Assembly: GCF_001718835.1 (NCBI RefSeq)
Contig: NZ_CP013442.1
Coordinates: 186,001 to 250,000, forward strand
Length of the DNA: 64,000 nucleotides
Source: Burkholderia cepacia
Lineage (GTDB): Bacteria > Pseudomonadota > Gammaproteobacteria > Burkholderiales > Burkholderiaceae
Direction: 5' to 3'
The translations under genes and the position numbers were made by a program. The stretch's first letter is position 1; each line of letters begins with the position of its first letter. Below the pieces are notes generated by a model that saw only the letters and a list, made by a program, of their open reading frames with translations, searched no databases and was not told the origin of the DNA. Shown in pieces: positions 8,070 to 15,439 of the stretch.

Positions 8070-8912
8070 ATGGCTGAGGCTCGAACCTCCTACGATGCGT
8101 ACGTCGAATTCCTGTCGACGCCGATGAGCGATGAGCGGCCTTTCGTGCTGGAGACGCAGCACGCGCTCTCGCTGCACTTCGACCATTTCGGCACGCAGAG
8201 CTTCATGTCGCTCAGGCATCCTGACAAGCTCACGCTCGACTATACGCGCGTGATGATGGGCTTTCTGCTGCTGCAGCCCGCTCCGAAGCACATCTGCATG
8301 CTCGGGCTCGGCGGCGGTTCGCTGGCGAAGTACTGCTACCGGCACCTGCCCGGTGCGGCGATCGACGCGGTCGAGATCAACCCGGACGTGATCGCGCTGC
8401 GGGACGTATTCAGGATTCCTGCCGATGACGGCCGGTTCACGGTGGTGTGCGCCGATGGCGCGGACTACGTGATGCTGGAGGACGTCCGGACGGATGTGAT
8501 CCTGCTGGACGCTTTCGTCACGGAAGGGATCGCGAGCCGCTGCGCGGACATCGCCTTCTTCGACGCATGTCGCGAGCGCTTGACCGACGCGGGCGTGCTC
8601 GTGATCAACTTCACGGACGATGATCCGGCGCTGCCGCTGCACCTCGAGCGCCTGAAGGCCGTGTTCGGTGCGTCCTGTTCGATCGTGCGGTGCGGCGACG
8701 ACAGCAACTTCGTCGCGTTCGCCTGGAAGAGCGGCCATCGTTTGCCGTCCAGGCAGGTCCTGCTCGAGCGCGCGCGCTCGTTTGCCTTTGCCGGCGAACT
8801 CGAGCTGGCCGCCACCGCCGGGCGCCTGAAACAAGGCGAGCGCCTCGATCCGGAACGGCTGGCGTGGCACGCGCAAGGGGCTGCGCACGGGCACTGGACG
8901 ATCGGTGCTTGA
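8070..8912 (+). CDS. spermidine-synthase-like methyltransferase-fold protein (paralogue)
   Basis: 280 residues, paralogous to the protein at 5920-6732. Both share TRVMMGFLLLQPAP-type and GLGGGSLAKYC segments, VEINPDVIALRD and VVCADG. The catalytic-loop aspartate is in LLDAFVTEGIA, again not the DSSDP-type motif of genuine spermidine synthases, so aminopropyl transfer is uncertain. The ATG at 8070 gives MAEARTSYDAY; an internal ATG at 8124 (MSDERPF) would match the paralogue's start more closely and cannot be excluded because no strong ribosome site decides. It probably shares a transcript with yjdM. Confidence 0.75.
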   Translation: MAEARTSYDAYVEFLSTPMSDERPFVLETQHALSLHFDHFGTQSFMSLRHPDKLTLDYTRVMMGFLLLQPAPKHICMLGLGGGSLAKYCYRHLPGAAIDAVEINPDVIALRDVFRIPADDGRFTVVCADGADYVMLEDVRTDVILLDAFVTEGIASRCADIAFFDACRERLTDAGVLVINFTDDDPALPLHLERLKAVFGASCSIVRCGDDSNFVAFAWKSGHRLPSRQVLLERARSFAFAGELELAATAGRLKQGERLDPERLAWHAQGAAHGHWTIGA

Positions 8913-9238
8913 TGGCCTCCGTTGGAGTTTCGAGCGGTTTCCCGGTGTAGCCCAATCTCGGCACGCCGATCACGACAAGCCGGTTTCGGCGTCATGCCGG
9001 CGCTCGAACGGCACCCGAACGTACCGGATGCTCTCCATTCGTCGGTCTATATGAGCAGAGGCCGGGGGCGCTTTCGTACGGACACGCACCGCCGATTGTG
9101 ATCTCCGGATCGTTTTGCTTGAATCCGCAGTACTCCCACCTGTCCCCGTTTCATTCCTGAAACATTTTTTCGGGAATTTCCAGAACAATCCGCGGCGCTG
9201 GCCTGCAAATCGCAATCGTGGCAACGGTTTGGGATCGA
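8913..9238. other. intergenic region upstream of the amyloid operon
   Basis: About 330 bases with no convincing gene. Its last 130 bases are AT-richer, with runs such as CATTTTTTCGGGAATTTCC (9162-9180), as expected for an enhancer/IHF region in front of a sigma-54 promoter. No specific activator site could be defined by eye. Confidence 0.4.
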
Positions 9239-9254
9239 TGGCATGTATTTCGCT
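9239..9254 (+). promoter_or_regulatory. sigma-54 (-24/-12) promoter of the Fap-like operon
   Basis: TGGCATGTATTTCGCT matches the RpoN consensus TGGCAC-N5-TTGCW closely and keeps the invariant GG (9240-9241) and GC (9252-9253) exactly ten bases apart. Transcription would begin near 9265, just before the GGAG ribosome site (9271) and ATG (9282). A weaker GG-N10-GC element lies at 9199-9214. A sigma-54 activator gene closes the cluster (15440-16903), supporting the assignment. Confidence 0.65.
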
Positions 9255-9281
9255 GAATACTGCGTACACCGGAGACCTGCC

Positions 9282-9641
9282 ATGCGACACCTCCTTCGCC
9301 TCTCTCTTGCCTCGATGGCTGCCTTGCTCGCGACCGGGTGGCTGCCGCTTGCGGCCCATGCCCAGGAAGTTTCGCAGCCTGGCGAGCCGGCCGTCACGAT
9401 TGCGTCGCCGCTCGCGGACGCCTCGTGGACGACGCGTTATACCCCGCTCGACGAAGATGCGCTCGGCCGCCAGCGCGGCCGGGCGCCGGGCCTCTTGGCG
9501 ATCTCGTCGGCATCGCAAATGGCCGGCGGCAATCCGTCGGTGACGCTGTGGGACGAAATTGCGCCGCCTGCGCCGCTGCCGATTCCGGTCGACGCGCAAC
9601 GCGCGATGCAAGGCAACAACGCGAGCTACACGCGCAAGTAA
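9282..9641 (+). CDS. small secreted protein, first gene of the Fap-like cluster
   Basis: 119 residues with a clear Sec signal peptide ending LAAHAQ. The ATG at 9282 has GGAG eight bases upstream. The mature protein contains LDEDALGRQRGR (about residues 57-68), which resembles LVDDDVLARQTGK in the FapE-like protein of the same cluster. The rest is Pro/Ala-rich (APPAPLPIPVD) and ends NNASYTRK. By position it could correspond to FapA, a small periplasmic chaperone-type protein of Pseudomonas fap operons, but I see no decisive similarity. Exported; probably an accessory of amyloid secretion. Confidence 0.65.
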   Translation: MRHLLRLSLASMAALLATGWLPLAAHAQEVSQPGEPAVTIASPLADASWTTRYTPLDEDALGRQRGRAPGLLAISSASQMAGGNPSVTLWDEIAPPAPLPIPVDAQRAMQGNNASYTRK

Positions 9642-9694
9642 CCAGTCACCCGCGCATAGGCCGGCGGCCGACGCGCCCGACGAAGAGGCATGCG

Positions 9695-10177
9695 ATGAAC
9701 CATCCGCTGATTTCGCTGCGCCATCCGGCTCTCGCCGTCCTGTGCGCGGCGCTTGCCGGCACGGCATGCGGCGCGGCCCGCGCGCAGGAACAGGTCGTCA
9801 ACCCCGGCGACGTCATCGTGATGCGCGACGTCAAGCCACACGTTGCCTATCGCAACGTGCCGACGGCTCAGGATTCCGTGCTCTCTCGGGCGACGACGTT
9901 CCCGGCCAACAGCTTCGATCCGATGATGGCGACGGTGGTCTCCGATCTCGACCTGACGAACGCGCACGGCTCGAACGGCGTCGCGCCCGGCGGCATGCTC
10001 GGCGACATCGGCATGCAGGCCGTCACGCGCGTGCTGGCCGGCGATACGGGCGGCGGCTCGGTCGTGCGCGGCGCGGTCGGCGGCGCACCGACGTTGGGCG
10101 GCATCGGCGGCACGATCTCGAACTCGGTATCGGGCGCGCTGGCGCCGCTTACGAACGCATTGGGAGCGGCAAGGTGA
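9695..10177 (+). CDS. small secreted Gly-rich protein of the Fap-like cluster
   Basis: 160 residues. The Sec signal peptide ends near CGAARAQE. The mature part starts with VVNPGDVIVMRDVKPH, continues with FDPMMATVVSDLDLTNAHG and finishes as a Gly-rich tail with GGAPTLGGIGGTISNSV repeats. No cysteines occur after the signal region and no enzyme motif is seen. Its TGA overlaps the GTG start of the next gene (GTGA), so the two are translationally coupled. It is one gene more than the canonical fapA-F set, so either this or the preceding gene takes the FapA position. Homology not recognised. Confidence 0.65.
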   Translation: MNHPLISLRHPALAVLCAALAGTACGAARAQEQVVNPGDVIVMRDVKPHVAYRNVPTAQDSVLSRATTFPANSFDPMMATVVSDLDLTNAHGSNGVAPGGMLGDIGMQAVTRVLAGDTGGGSVVRGAVGGAPTLGGIGGTISNSVSGALAPLTNALGAAR

Positions 10178-10836
10178 ATTCGCACACGTCCCACGCAGCG
10201 ATCCGCCGCCTATCCATCGGACTGCGTATTGATTCGGCGGCGCTCGCGCTGTTCGTCCTGATTGCGCCGCCCTGCGCATGCGCGCAGAGCGCGCCCTTCG
10301 GCGTCGCGCTCGTCAGCGGCGCCGCGACGATCGCGACAGGCGCCGCGACCGGCGCGACCGGCGCGATCGCGATCAACGAAACCGCCGGCCTCGACAACGC
10401 GCAAGGCAATCAACTCGCGTTGGCAACGGGTGCGCCCGGCGTCGGCTATGTCGGCGTCAGGCAAGCGGCGAGCACGTCCGCGCGCATGGGTGACACGGCG
10501 TCGCGCATCGAGGGCTCGGCCTTCTCGAACATTTCCGGCGCATTGATGGTGAATCAGAGCGCAGGAGCGGGCAATCTTCAGCGCAACAGCACCATGCTCG
10601 GGACGCTGGGCGCGGAAGTGCGGACCGTCTCGGATACTGAACTATCCGAGACGGCTCCAGGACACGGTGGAATGGGACTTCCGGTGGGCGGGCGGGGTAT
10701 GCCCGAGGCGTCGATTAGCGGCGACGCTTTCAAGCATATCAGCGGCATCGTACAAGTCAACCAGACCTCCGGAGCCGGTAACGCAACGGCGAACAGTTTT
10801 GTGCTCCGTCCCCCGGCGGGCACGCTTGTCAATTAA
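10174..10836 (+). CDS. fapB: FapB-like minor amyloid repeat protein
   Basis: Starts at GTG 10174, overlapping the previous stop, with GGGAG nine bases upstream. The 220-residue product has a signal peptide ending PPCACAQS. It carries three imperfect repeats around residues 63-83 (AINETAGLDNAQGNQLALA), 117-142 (VNQSAGAGNLQRNS) and 186-211 (VNQTSGAGNATANSF). The pattern of an alternating hydrophobic strand, N-x-(S/T)-x-G-x-x-N and an N/Q-rich second strand is that of Fap fibre repeats, where FapB is the proposed nucleator. The linkers are Gly/Ala/Thr-rich. The symbol reflects family pattern and gene order, not a computed alignment. Confidence 0.65.
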   Translation: MNSHTSHAAIRRLSIGLRIDSAALALFVLIAPPCACAQSAPFGVALVSGAATIATGAATGATGAIAINETAGLDNAQGNQLALATGAPGVGYVGVRQAASTSARMGDTASRIEGSAFSNISGALMVNQSAGAGNLQRNSTMLGTLGAEVRTVSDTELSETAPGHGGMGLPVGGRGMPEASISGDAFKHISGIVQVNQTSGAGNATANSFVLRPPAGTLVN

Positions 10837-10860
10837 GCCATTACCGTAACGGAGCGTACT

Positions 10861-12306
10861 ATGAAGCGCACACTCATTGCAGCGGCGGTTCTCTTGACAG
10901 CGGCAGGTTCCGTCCATGCCGCGCCGTCGAAGGCATATCTGTTCAATACGACCGGGGTGACCGAAACGGTCGGCATTCGCGGCTGGGTCCGGATCTTCGG
11001 ATGCGTGACCGTGACCAGCACCGCGGGCGCAGTCATCAACAACAACCAGACCGTGATGCTCCCCGAAGGGACGTCGCTCGATCCGAACTATCACAGCTAC
11101 ACGCTGGGCGCCGTCACGAAGACCTACAACAACGAGGACAAGAACGTCTCGGTGAATGGCAGCGCGTCGTTCTCGTCGCAAGAGTCGTTCATGAAAACGT
11201 CGTCGTCGCAGTCGAGCGAGTCGCGCGCGTCGTCGCACGATTCGCTCAGCGTGACGGCATGGGCGCGGGGCGAAGACGAGAAGTCGCAGGGAAGCCACAA
11301 CTCGCAGCATTCTTCGTCGTCGGCGGACACGAGCGCCAGTAGCGGCCACAAGGCCGTCGCGGGTGCGCTGGCGGTCACGGTCGCCGCGTCCGCGAGCGAA
11401 AGCGAGACGCACACGCATACCGGCAACCGCCGCAACGGCGGCAGCAGCGCGAGCCAGGACCTCAACGGCAGTCTCCAGGTAGCGGGCTCGGCCGGCGTCG
11501 CGTGGGACAGCGCATCGTCGAAGAGCAAGACGCACGACGACATGTCGAGCGCGTCGTGGAACAGGAGCGAGTCGGAAAGCGAATCCGGGTACAAGGTGCG
11601 CCTGCATCACGACGAGATGGCATCGGCCGAATCGTCGAGCAAGTCGTACGAGAAGAGCAAATCCGAGTCGTTCTCGAAGAGCAAGTCGTGGAGCTACAAC
11701 CTCGACCTCGACAAGACCGACGTGTCGAAGACGGGCAGCGTCACGCGCTACACCGACACCCGCCATGCCGGCGTGCTGAATGCCGGCACCGGCAGCGACG
11801 CCGCGTCGGGCGTCACCGGCAACCTCGGCGTGAACATCGCGGAAGGCATCGACAACGCGCAGAGCAACGACGTCGCACTCGCGTCGGTCGATATCGGCAA
11901 CGTGTTCGGCAATGCGCAGATCTTCAGCAAGCAGTCGTCGGCAGGCTACGCCAGCGTCAACAACTTCAAGCTGAACGCGTCGGTCGGCGACGGCTCGCTG
12001 TCGAACGTGTCCGGCAACGTCGGCGTGAACGTCGCGTCGGGCATCGGCAACGTGCAGAACAATAGTCTCGCCGGCGCCGTAACGACCGTCAATGCGACGC
12101 AAGCGCAGACGGTCGCGATGGTGGCGACCGACGACAACGCGCAAAGCGCGGCGGCGGCGGCGAGCGGACGCTTCGAAGGCAGCGCGACGCTCGGCGCGAA
12201 CACGCTGCACAACGCGACCGGCAACATCGGCGTGAACATCGCCGGCGGCGTCGGCAACCTGCAGCACAACGGTCTCGCGATCGCGGCGCTCAACAACGGT
12301 CACTGA
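10861..12306 (+). CDS. fapC: FapC-like major amyloid repeat protein with Ser/Lys/Glu-rich insert
   Basis: 481 residues; ATG 10861 with GGAG upstream; signal peptide ending GSVHAAPS. Three repeats near the C terminus have the pattern GN(L/V/I)GVN(I/V)A-x-G-(I/V)-x-N-x-Q-x-N, at about residues 318-341, 380-403 and 449-472. These are typical of Fap fibre subunits (strand-turn-strand cross-beta units). Unusually, residues about 95-290 form a low-complexity region very rich in Ser, Lys, Glu, His and Asp (for example SESESGYKVRL, KSESFSKSKSWSY), much longer and more charged than the normal N-terminal part. No cysteine-pair motif ends the protein. It should be the main exported fibre component. Confidence 0.7.
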   Translation: MKRTLIAAAVLLTAAGSVHAAPSKAYLFNTTGVTETVGIRGWVRIFGCVTVTSTAGAVINNNQTVMLPEGTSLDPNYHSYTLGAVTKTYNNEDKNVSVNGSASFSSQESFMKTSSSQSSESRASSHDSLSVTAWARGEDEKSQGSHNSQHSSSSADTSASSGHKAVAGALAVTVAASASESETHTHTGNRRNGGSSASQDLNGSLQVAGSAGVAWDSASSKSKTHDDMSSASWNRSESESESGYKVRLHHDEMASAESSSKSYEKSKSESFSKSKSWSYNLDLDKTDVSKTGSVTRYTDTRHAGVLNAGTGSDAASGVTGNLGVNIAEGIDNAQSNDVALASVDIGNVFGNAQIFSKQSSAGYASVNNFKLNASVGDGSLSNVSGNVGVNVASGIGNVQNNSLAGAVTTVNATQAQTVAMVATDDNAQSAAAAASGRFEGSATLGANTLHNATGNIGVNIAGGVGNLQHNGLAIAALNNGH

Positions 12307-12327
12307 TCGTTGCAACCGGGGGAATGC

Positions 12328-12353
12328 GCGCCGTGCCGCCTGTCGTACGGCGC
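12328..12353 (+). promoter_or_regulatory. intergenic hairpin between fapC-like and fapD-like genes
   Basis: GCGCCGT (12328-12334) pairs with ACGGCGC (12347-12353) around a 12-base loop. There is no U-tract, so it is not a standard terminator. It could act as an mRNA stabiliser or processing point that lets the fibre subunit be made in excess of the peptidase and porin. Confidence 0.35.
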
Positions 12354-12374
12354 GGCGCGCAGCAGGAGAACAGC

Positions 12375-13085
12375 ATGTCCGGGGAACATGGGCGAAGGTC
12401 GCTGCGCATTGCCGTTGCCTTCGCAAGCGGTGTCTGGTGCGGGGCAGCGGGTGCGCAAGCGAGCATCGATACGTCCACGCTCGTGGGCGTGCCGATCACG
12501 AAGCATCTTCAATCGATCCGCGATCTGCGCTATCGCAACGTCGTCAACCAGCAGTTCGACTTCAGCTGCGGCTCGGCCGCGCTCGCGACGCTGCTCAAGT
12601 ACGGTTACGGCATCGACATTCCGGAAACCGAATTGATTCGGCGAATGATGGCGTTCTCGATGCCGGAAGTCGTGGTCAGGAACGGCTTCTCGATGCTCGA
12701 CATGAAGAAATTCGTGGAAACGCTGGGCCTGCGCGGCCGCGGCTTCCGGGTTGGCATCGACGCGCTGTACCACCTGCAGATTCCCGTGCTCGTTCTGATG
12801 GATCTCGACGGCTACGAGCATTTCGTGATCGTCAAGCATGCGGAAAACGGCCGGATCTTCATCGCCGATCCGGCGCTCGGCAACCGCATCGTGCTCGAAC
12901 AGGATTTCGTGAAGAGCTGGAACGGCCTCGTATTCGCCGTGCTGGGCAAACCGTTCAGGGAGGACTCGCCTCTGTTGCAGAACAACGAATCGCTGGCGCT
13001 CAAGTTGCGCGATCAGGCGCTCAACACGGGATCCGCCGCGATTCCTTTCGTCGAATTCGGCTTGATCAAGGCAGACTTGTTCTGA
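12375..13085 (+). CDS. fapD: FapD-like C39-family cysteine peptidase
   Basis: 236 residues with a signal peptide ending AAGAQA. The C39 papain-like catalytic set is complete: Gln59/Gln60 before the nucleophile, Cys65 in FDFSCGSAALATLL, His149 in GYEHFVIV and Asp165 in IADPALG. The family cleaves leader peptides or other exported substrates; FapD is the essential periplasmic protease of fap operons. The ATG at 12375 has GGAG upstream. Unlike bacteriocin exporters it has no ABC transporter attached, so it acts as a stand-alone periplasmic protease. It is located directly after the fibre subunit gene, as in Pseudomonas. Confidence 0.85.
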   Translation: MSGEHGRRSLRIAVAFASGVWCGAAGAQASIDTSTLVGVPITKHLQSIRDLRYRNVVNQQFDFSCGSAALATLLKYGYGIDIPETELIRRMMAFSMPEVVVRNGFSMLDMKKFVETLGLRGRGFRVGIDALYHLQIPVLVLMDLDGYEHFVIVKHAENGRIFIADPALGNRIVLEQDFVKSWNGLVFAVLGKPFREDSPLLQNNESLALKLRDQALNTGSAAIPFVEFGLIKADLF

Positions 13086-13091
13086 CCCGTC

Positions 13092-13919
13092 ATGAAACGC
13101 TATCTCTCGCCGCTCCGTCTCGCATGGTTCGTCACCATGTGCGGCTACGCGAGCAGCGCCGTTGCAGCCGAGAACGCACCCGGCGCGCTCAATGCTTTGC
13201 GTCCGTTCGACAATCGGTTGCCTGCACCCGCCACGCAGCTCGTCGACGACGACGTCCTCGCCCGCCAGACCGGCAAGTATGCCGACGCCTCGATGATCTC
13301 GGAGTTCGTCGTGAACCTGGTGTCTCAATGGCGGCTTCCGAACGGCGCCGTCGCGATTGCGCAAGGCACGCTGTCGGCCACCACGAATGCCGCCAACCGG
13401 CACAACGCGCATGTCACGACGCTCGCGAAAGTCGTCGACGGCAATGACGCGCCGAGCGGCGCGGACCCGCACGCCGTAGCGAAGGGCGGGCAAGCGGTAT
13501 CGGTCAACGGCATTTCGCAGATCACGCAGGTCGCAGGCAACAACAACGCCGGCACCAACACTGCAGTCATCGATTTCAACGCGCACAACCCGTCGTCGGC
13601 CCCGCTGCCCGGCTCGACATCCAGCACGAGCGCGTTCGCAACCGATACGTCGGGCACGGTGAAGGCCGGGGCCTCGTTCACCAGCAACGGGGTCTCGCTC
13701 GTCTTGCAGACGCCCGCCGGTCTCGCCACGCAGTCGGTCAACCCGGCCATCGCGCAGCAGGCCGGCTCGCTCGTGCAACTGCTGCAGATCACGGGCAATC
13801 GCCAAGTCGTCTCGAACCAGCTGCAGATCCTGCTGCGGACGCAACAGATGTCACCCGCGACGCTCCGTCAGACGGGCGTCCTGCAGGCGCTGCAAAGCAG
13901 CGCCCTCTTGAGGAGATGA
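13092..13919 (+). CDS. fapE: FapE-like secreted protein
   Basis: 275 residues, signal peptide ending SSAVAAEN. The mature N terminus has LVDDDVLARQTGKYADASM followed by SEFVVNLVSQWRLPNG. A DD-x-x-LA-x-x-x-GK segment followed by a strand with SxW is how I remember FapE-like proteins. The middle contains ISQITQVAGNNNAGTN and the end LVQLLQITGNRQVV, weakly recalling the fibre repeats, so it may be a minor fibre component. The gene starts six bases after fapD with a poor ribosome site, suggesting coupling. The assignment rests on order and weak motif memory. The leader-like LxDxxxLxxxxG segment is discussed as a possible C39 cleavage site. Confidence 0.55.
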   Translation: MKRYLSPLRLAWFVTMCGYASSAVAAENAPGALNALRPFDNRLPAPATQLVDDDVLARQTGKYADASMISEFVVNLVSQWRLPNGAVAIAQGTLSATTNAANRHNAHVTTLAKVVDGNDAPSGADPHAVAKGGQAVSVNGISQITQVAGNNNAGTNTAVIDFNAHNPSSAPLPGSTSSTSAFATDTSGTVKAGASFTSNGVSLVLQTPAGLATQSVNPAIAQQAGSLVQLLQITGNRQVVSNQLQILLRTQQMSPATLRQTGVLQALQSSALLRR

Positions 13920-13975
13920 CCCGCGGCGCGCGAGCCGCGACTTCGCATGTGCAGCGTTTGCATGTGCGGTATCCG

Positions 13976-14015
13976 GCGGAGACGGAGCGGCCCCCTTGGC
14001 CCGCTTCGTCTCCGC
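13976..14015 (+). promoter_or_regulatory. long intergenic hairpin before fapF-like gene
   Basis: A 15-base stem with one mismatch: 13976-13990 pairs with 14001-14015 around the ten-base loop 13991-14000. It lies between the FapE-like stop and the ribosome site of the barrel gene, with no U-tract. It may separate fibre-gene and porin expression by mRNA processing, or merely be a stabilising stem. Confidence 0.45.
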
Positions 14016-14034
14016 GCCACCCGGGGGAAGCACC

Positions 14035-15414
14035 ATGTCGTACAAGTCGTCAACAGATCGTCCGGGCACAAGGCTCGCGGCCATTCCGGCCGCGGTCCTT
14101 TGCGTCGTTTTCATGCAATGCGCGCACGCGCAGGCGCTCGCCGACCAGTCGCTCGAAGAACGGCTCAACACGTTGATGAAAGTCGTCAACGAACAGCAGC
14201 GCAAGATCGACGCGCTCGAACGCCAGGTTGTCGATCTCGAGATGGCGCGTCGCGGGCGCGGCGAACCGGGCGGCCCCGGCGACGCCGCGCCCGCGACGCT
14301 GATGTCGCAATACACGCCGGTCTCGCCCGCGCCCGGCGAAGGCACCGGCACCGCGACCGGCGTGCCGGTCAATCCGCCGCCGCCCGCCGGTCCGGGCACC
14401 GCTGAGCCGGGCGCGCCCGGCGCGATCGGCACCACGCAGAAGGCCGCGGAACCCACCCGCACGGCCGCCGAGGAAGCGGTTGCGCAGCGCGAGCACGCGC
14501 CGCTGTTCGAACACAAGCTGACGATCGACTGGGGGATCAGCGACACCTATTACGACCGCCGGCAATTGCAGCTGTCCGGCTTCCTCGCGCTCGACGCGAT
14601 CTTCCTCGGCAATCTGAATCTCGGCCAGACGAAGTCGCACCAGCTGATGTCCGACGTGGACGTGCGCTACGGACTCACGGAGCGCATCAGCGTCGACGCT
14701 GACGTGCCCTACATGTACCGCACGTCGACTTTCATGAACGGCGGCGCCGGCGGTGCGGCGAACACGCTGTCCGACACGTCGGTGAATTCGCACGCGCTCG
14801 GCGACGTGAACTTCGGCCTCTACTACCAGTTCGTGAAGGAACACGGCAGCGTGCCGGACATCGTCGGCAGCCTGCGCGTGAAGGCGCCGACCGGCACGTC
14901 GCCGTTCGGCATCAAGCTGCTGCAGGCCGACCCGAACAACACGAACCTCGTCGCGCCGAGCAAGCTGCCGACCGGCACCGGCTTCTGGAGCATCACGGCC
15001 GGCGTGTCGGTGCTGAAGACCTACGACCCGGTCGTGCTGTTCGGCAGCGTGTCCTATACGTACAACGTCGCGCGCTCATTCTCCGACATCTCGTCGGTGG
15101 TCGGCCAGACGCAGCCCGCGAAGGTGAAGCTCGGCGACATCGTCCAGTTCGGCGGCGGCGTCGCGCTCGCGTTCTCGGAGCGCGACTCGGCAAGCATTGC
15201 CTACACGATGGCGATCGAACCTTCCACCCGGACGCAGGCGCCGGGCGGCAGCTGGCAGCGCGTGCCCGGCAGCCAGACGACCGCATCGACACTGGGCTTC
15301 GGCCTCAACCATGTGTTCAACAAGCATCTGACCATGAATGCGTCGGTCGCGATCGGTCTCACGCCCGACGCGCCGAACTTCGTCGTCGGCCTGCGCTTCC
15401 CGTATACGTTCTGA
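14035..15414 (+). CDS. fapF: FapF-like outer-membrane amyloid transporter
   Basis: 459 residues. The domain order matches FapF: signal peptide (ending CAHAQA), a coiled coil at about residues 38-75 (SLEERLNTLMKVVNEQQRK, then a heptad-like continuation), a long Gly/Pro/Ala linker (about 80-150), then an antiparallel beta-barrel with many alternating strands. The last strand ends NFVVGLRFPYTF with a terminal aromatic for outer-membrane insertion. FapF forms a trimeric gated pore that secretes Fap subunits. The start was chosen at ATG 14035 with a strong GGGGGAAG site; an upstream ATG (13996) lies within the hairpin. Strong support for calling this a Fap system. Confidence 0.8.
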   Translation: MSYKSSTDRPGTRLAAIPAAVLCVVFMQCAHAQALADQSLEERLNTLMKVVNEQQRKIDALERQVVDLEMARRGRGEPGGPGDAAPATLMSQYTPVSPAPGEGTGTATGVPVNPPPPAGPGTAEPGAPGAIGTTQKAAEPTRTAAEEAVAQREHAPLFEHKLTIDWGISDTYYDRRQLQLSGFLALDAIFLGNLNLGQTKSHQLMSDVDVRYGLTERISVDADVPYMYRTSTFMNGGAGGAANTLSDTSVNSHALGDVNFGLYYQFVKEHGSVPDIVGSLRVKAPTGTSPFGIKLLQADPNNTNLVAPSKLPTGTGFWSITAGVSVLKTYDPVVLFGSVSYTYNVARSFSDISSVVGQTQPAKVKLGDIVQFGGGVALAFSERDSASIAYTMAIEPSTRTQAPGGSWQRVPGSQTTASTLGFGLNHVFNKHLTMNASVAIGLTPDAPNFVVGLRFPYTF

Positions 15415-15439
15415 AGCGCGCCATCACAGCGAGGTTATC

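Noticed and set aside
5920..8912. Calling the two paralogues true spermidine synthases
   Set aside because: The DSSDP-type active-site motif is not present in either and the N-terminal hairpin domain is reduced.
9199..9214. A second -24/-12-like element TGGCCTGCAAATCGCA
   Set aside because: It has GG-N10-GC spacing but matches the consensus less well than the element at 9239; kept only as a weaker alternative.
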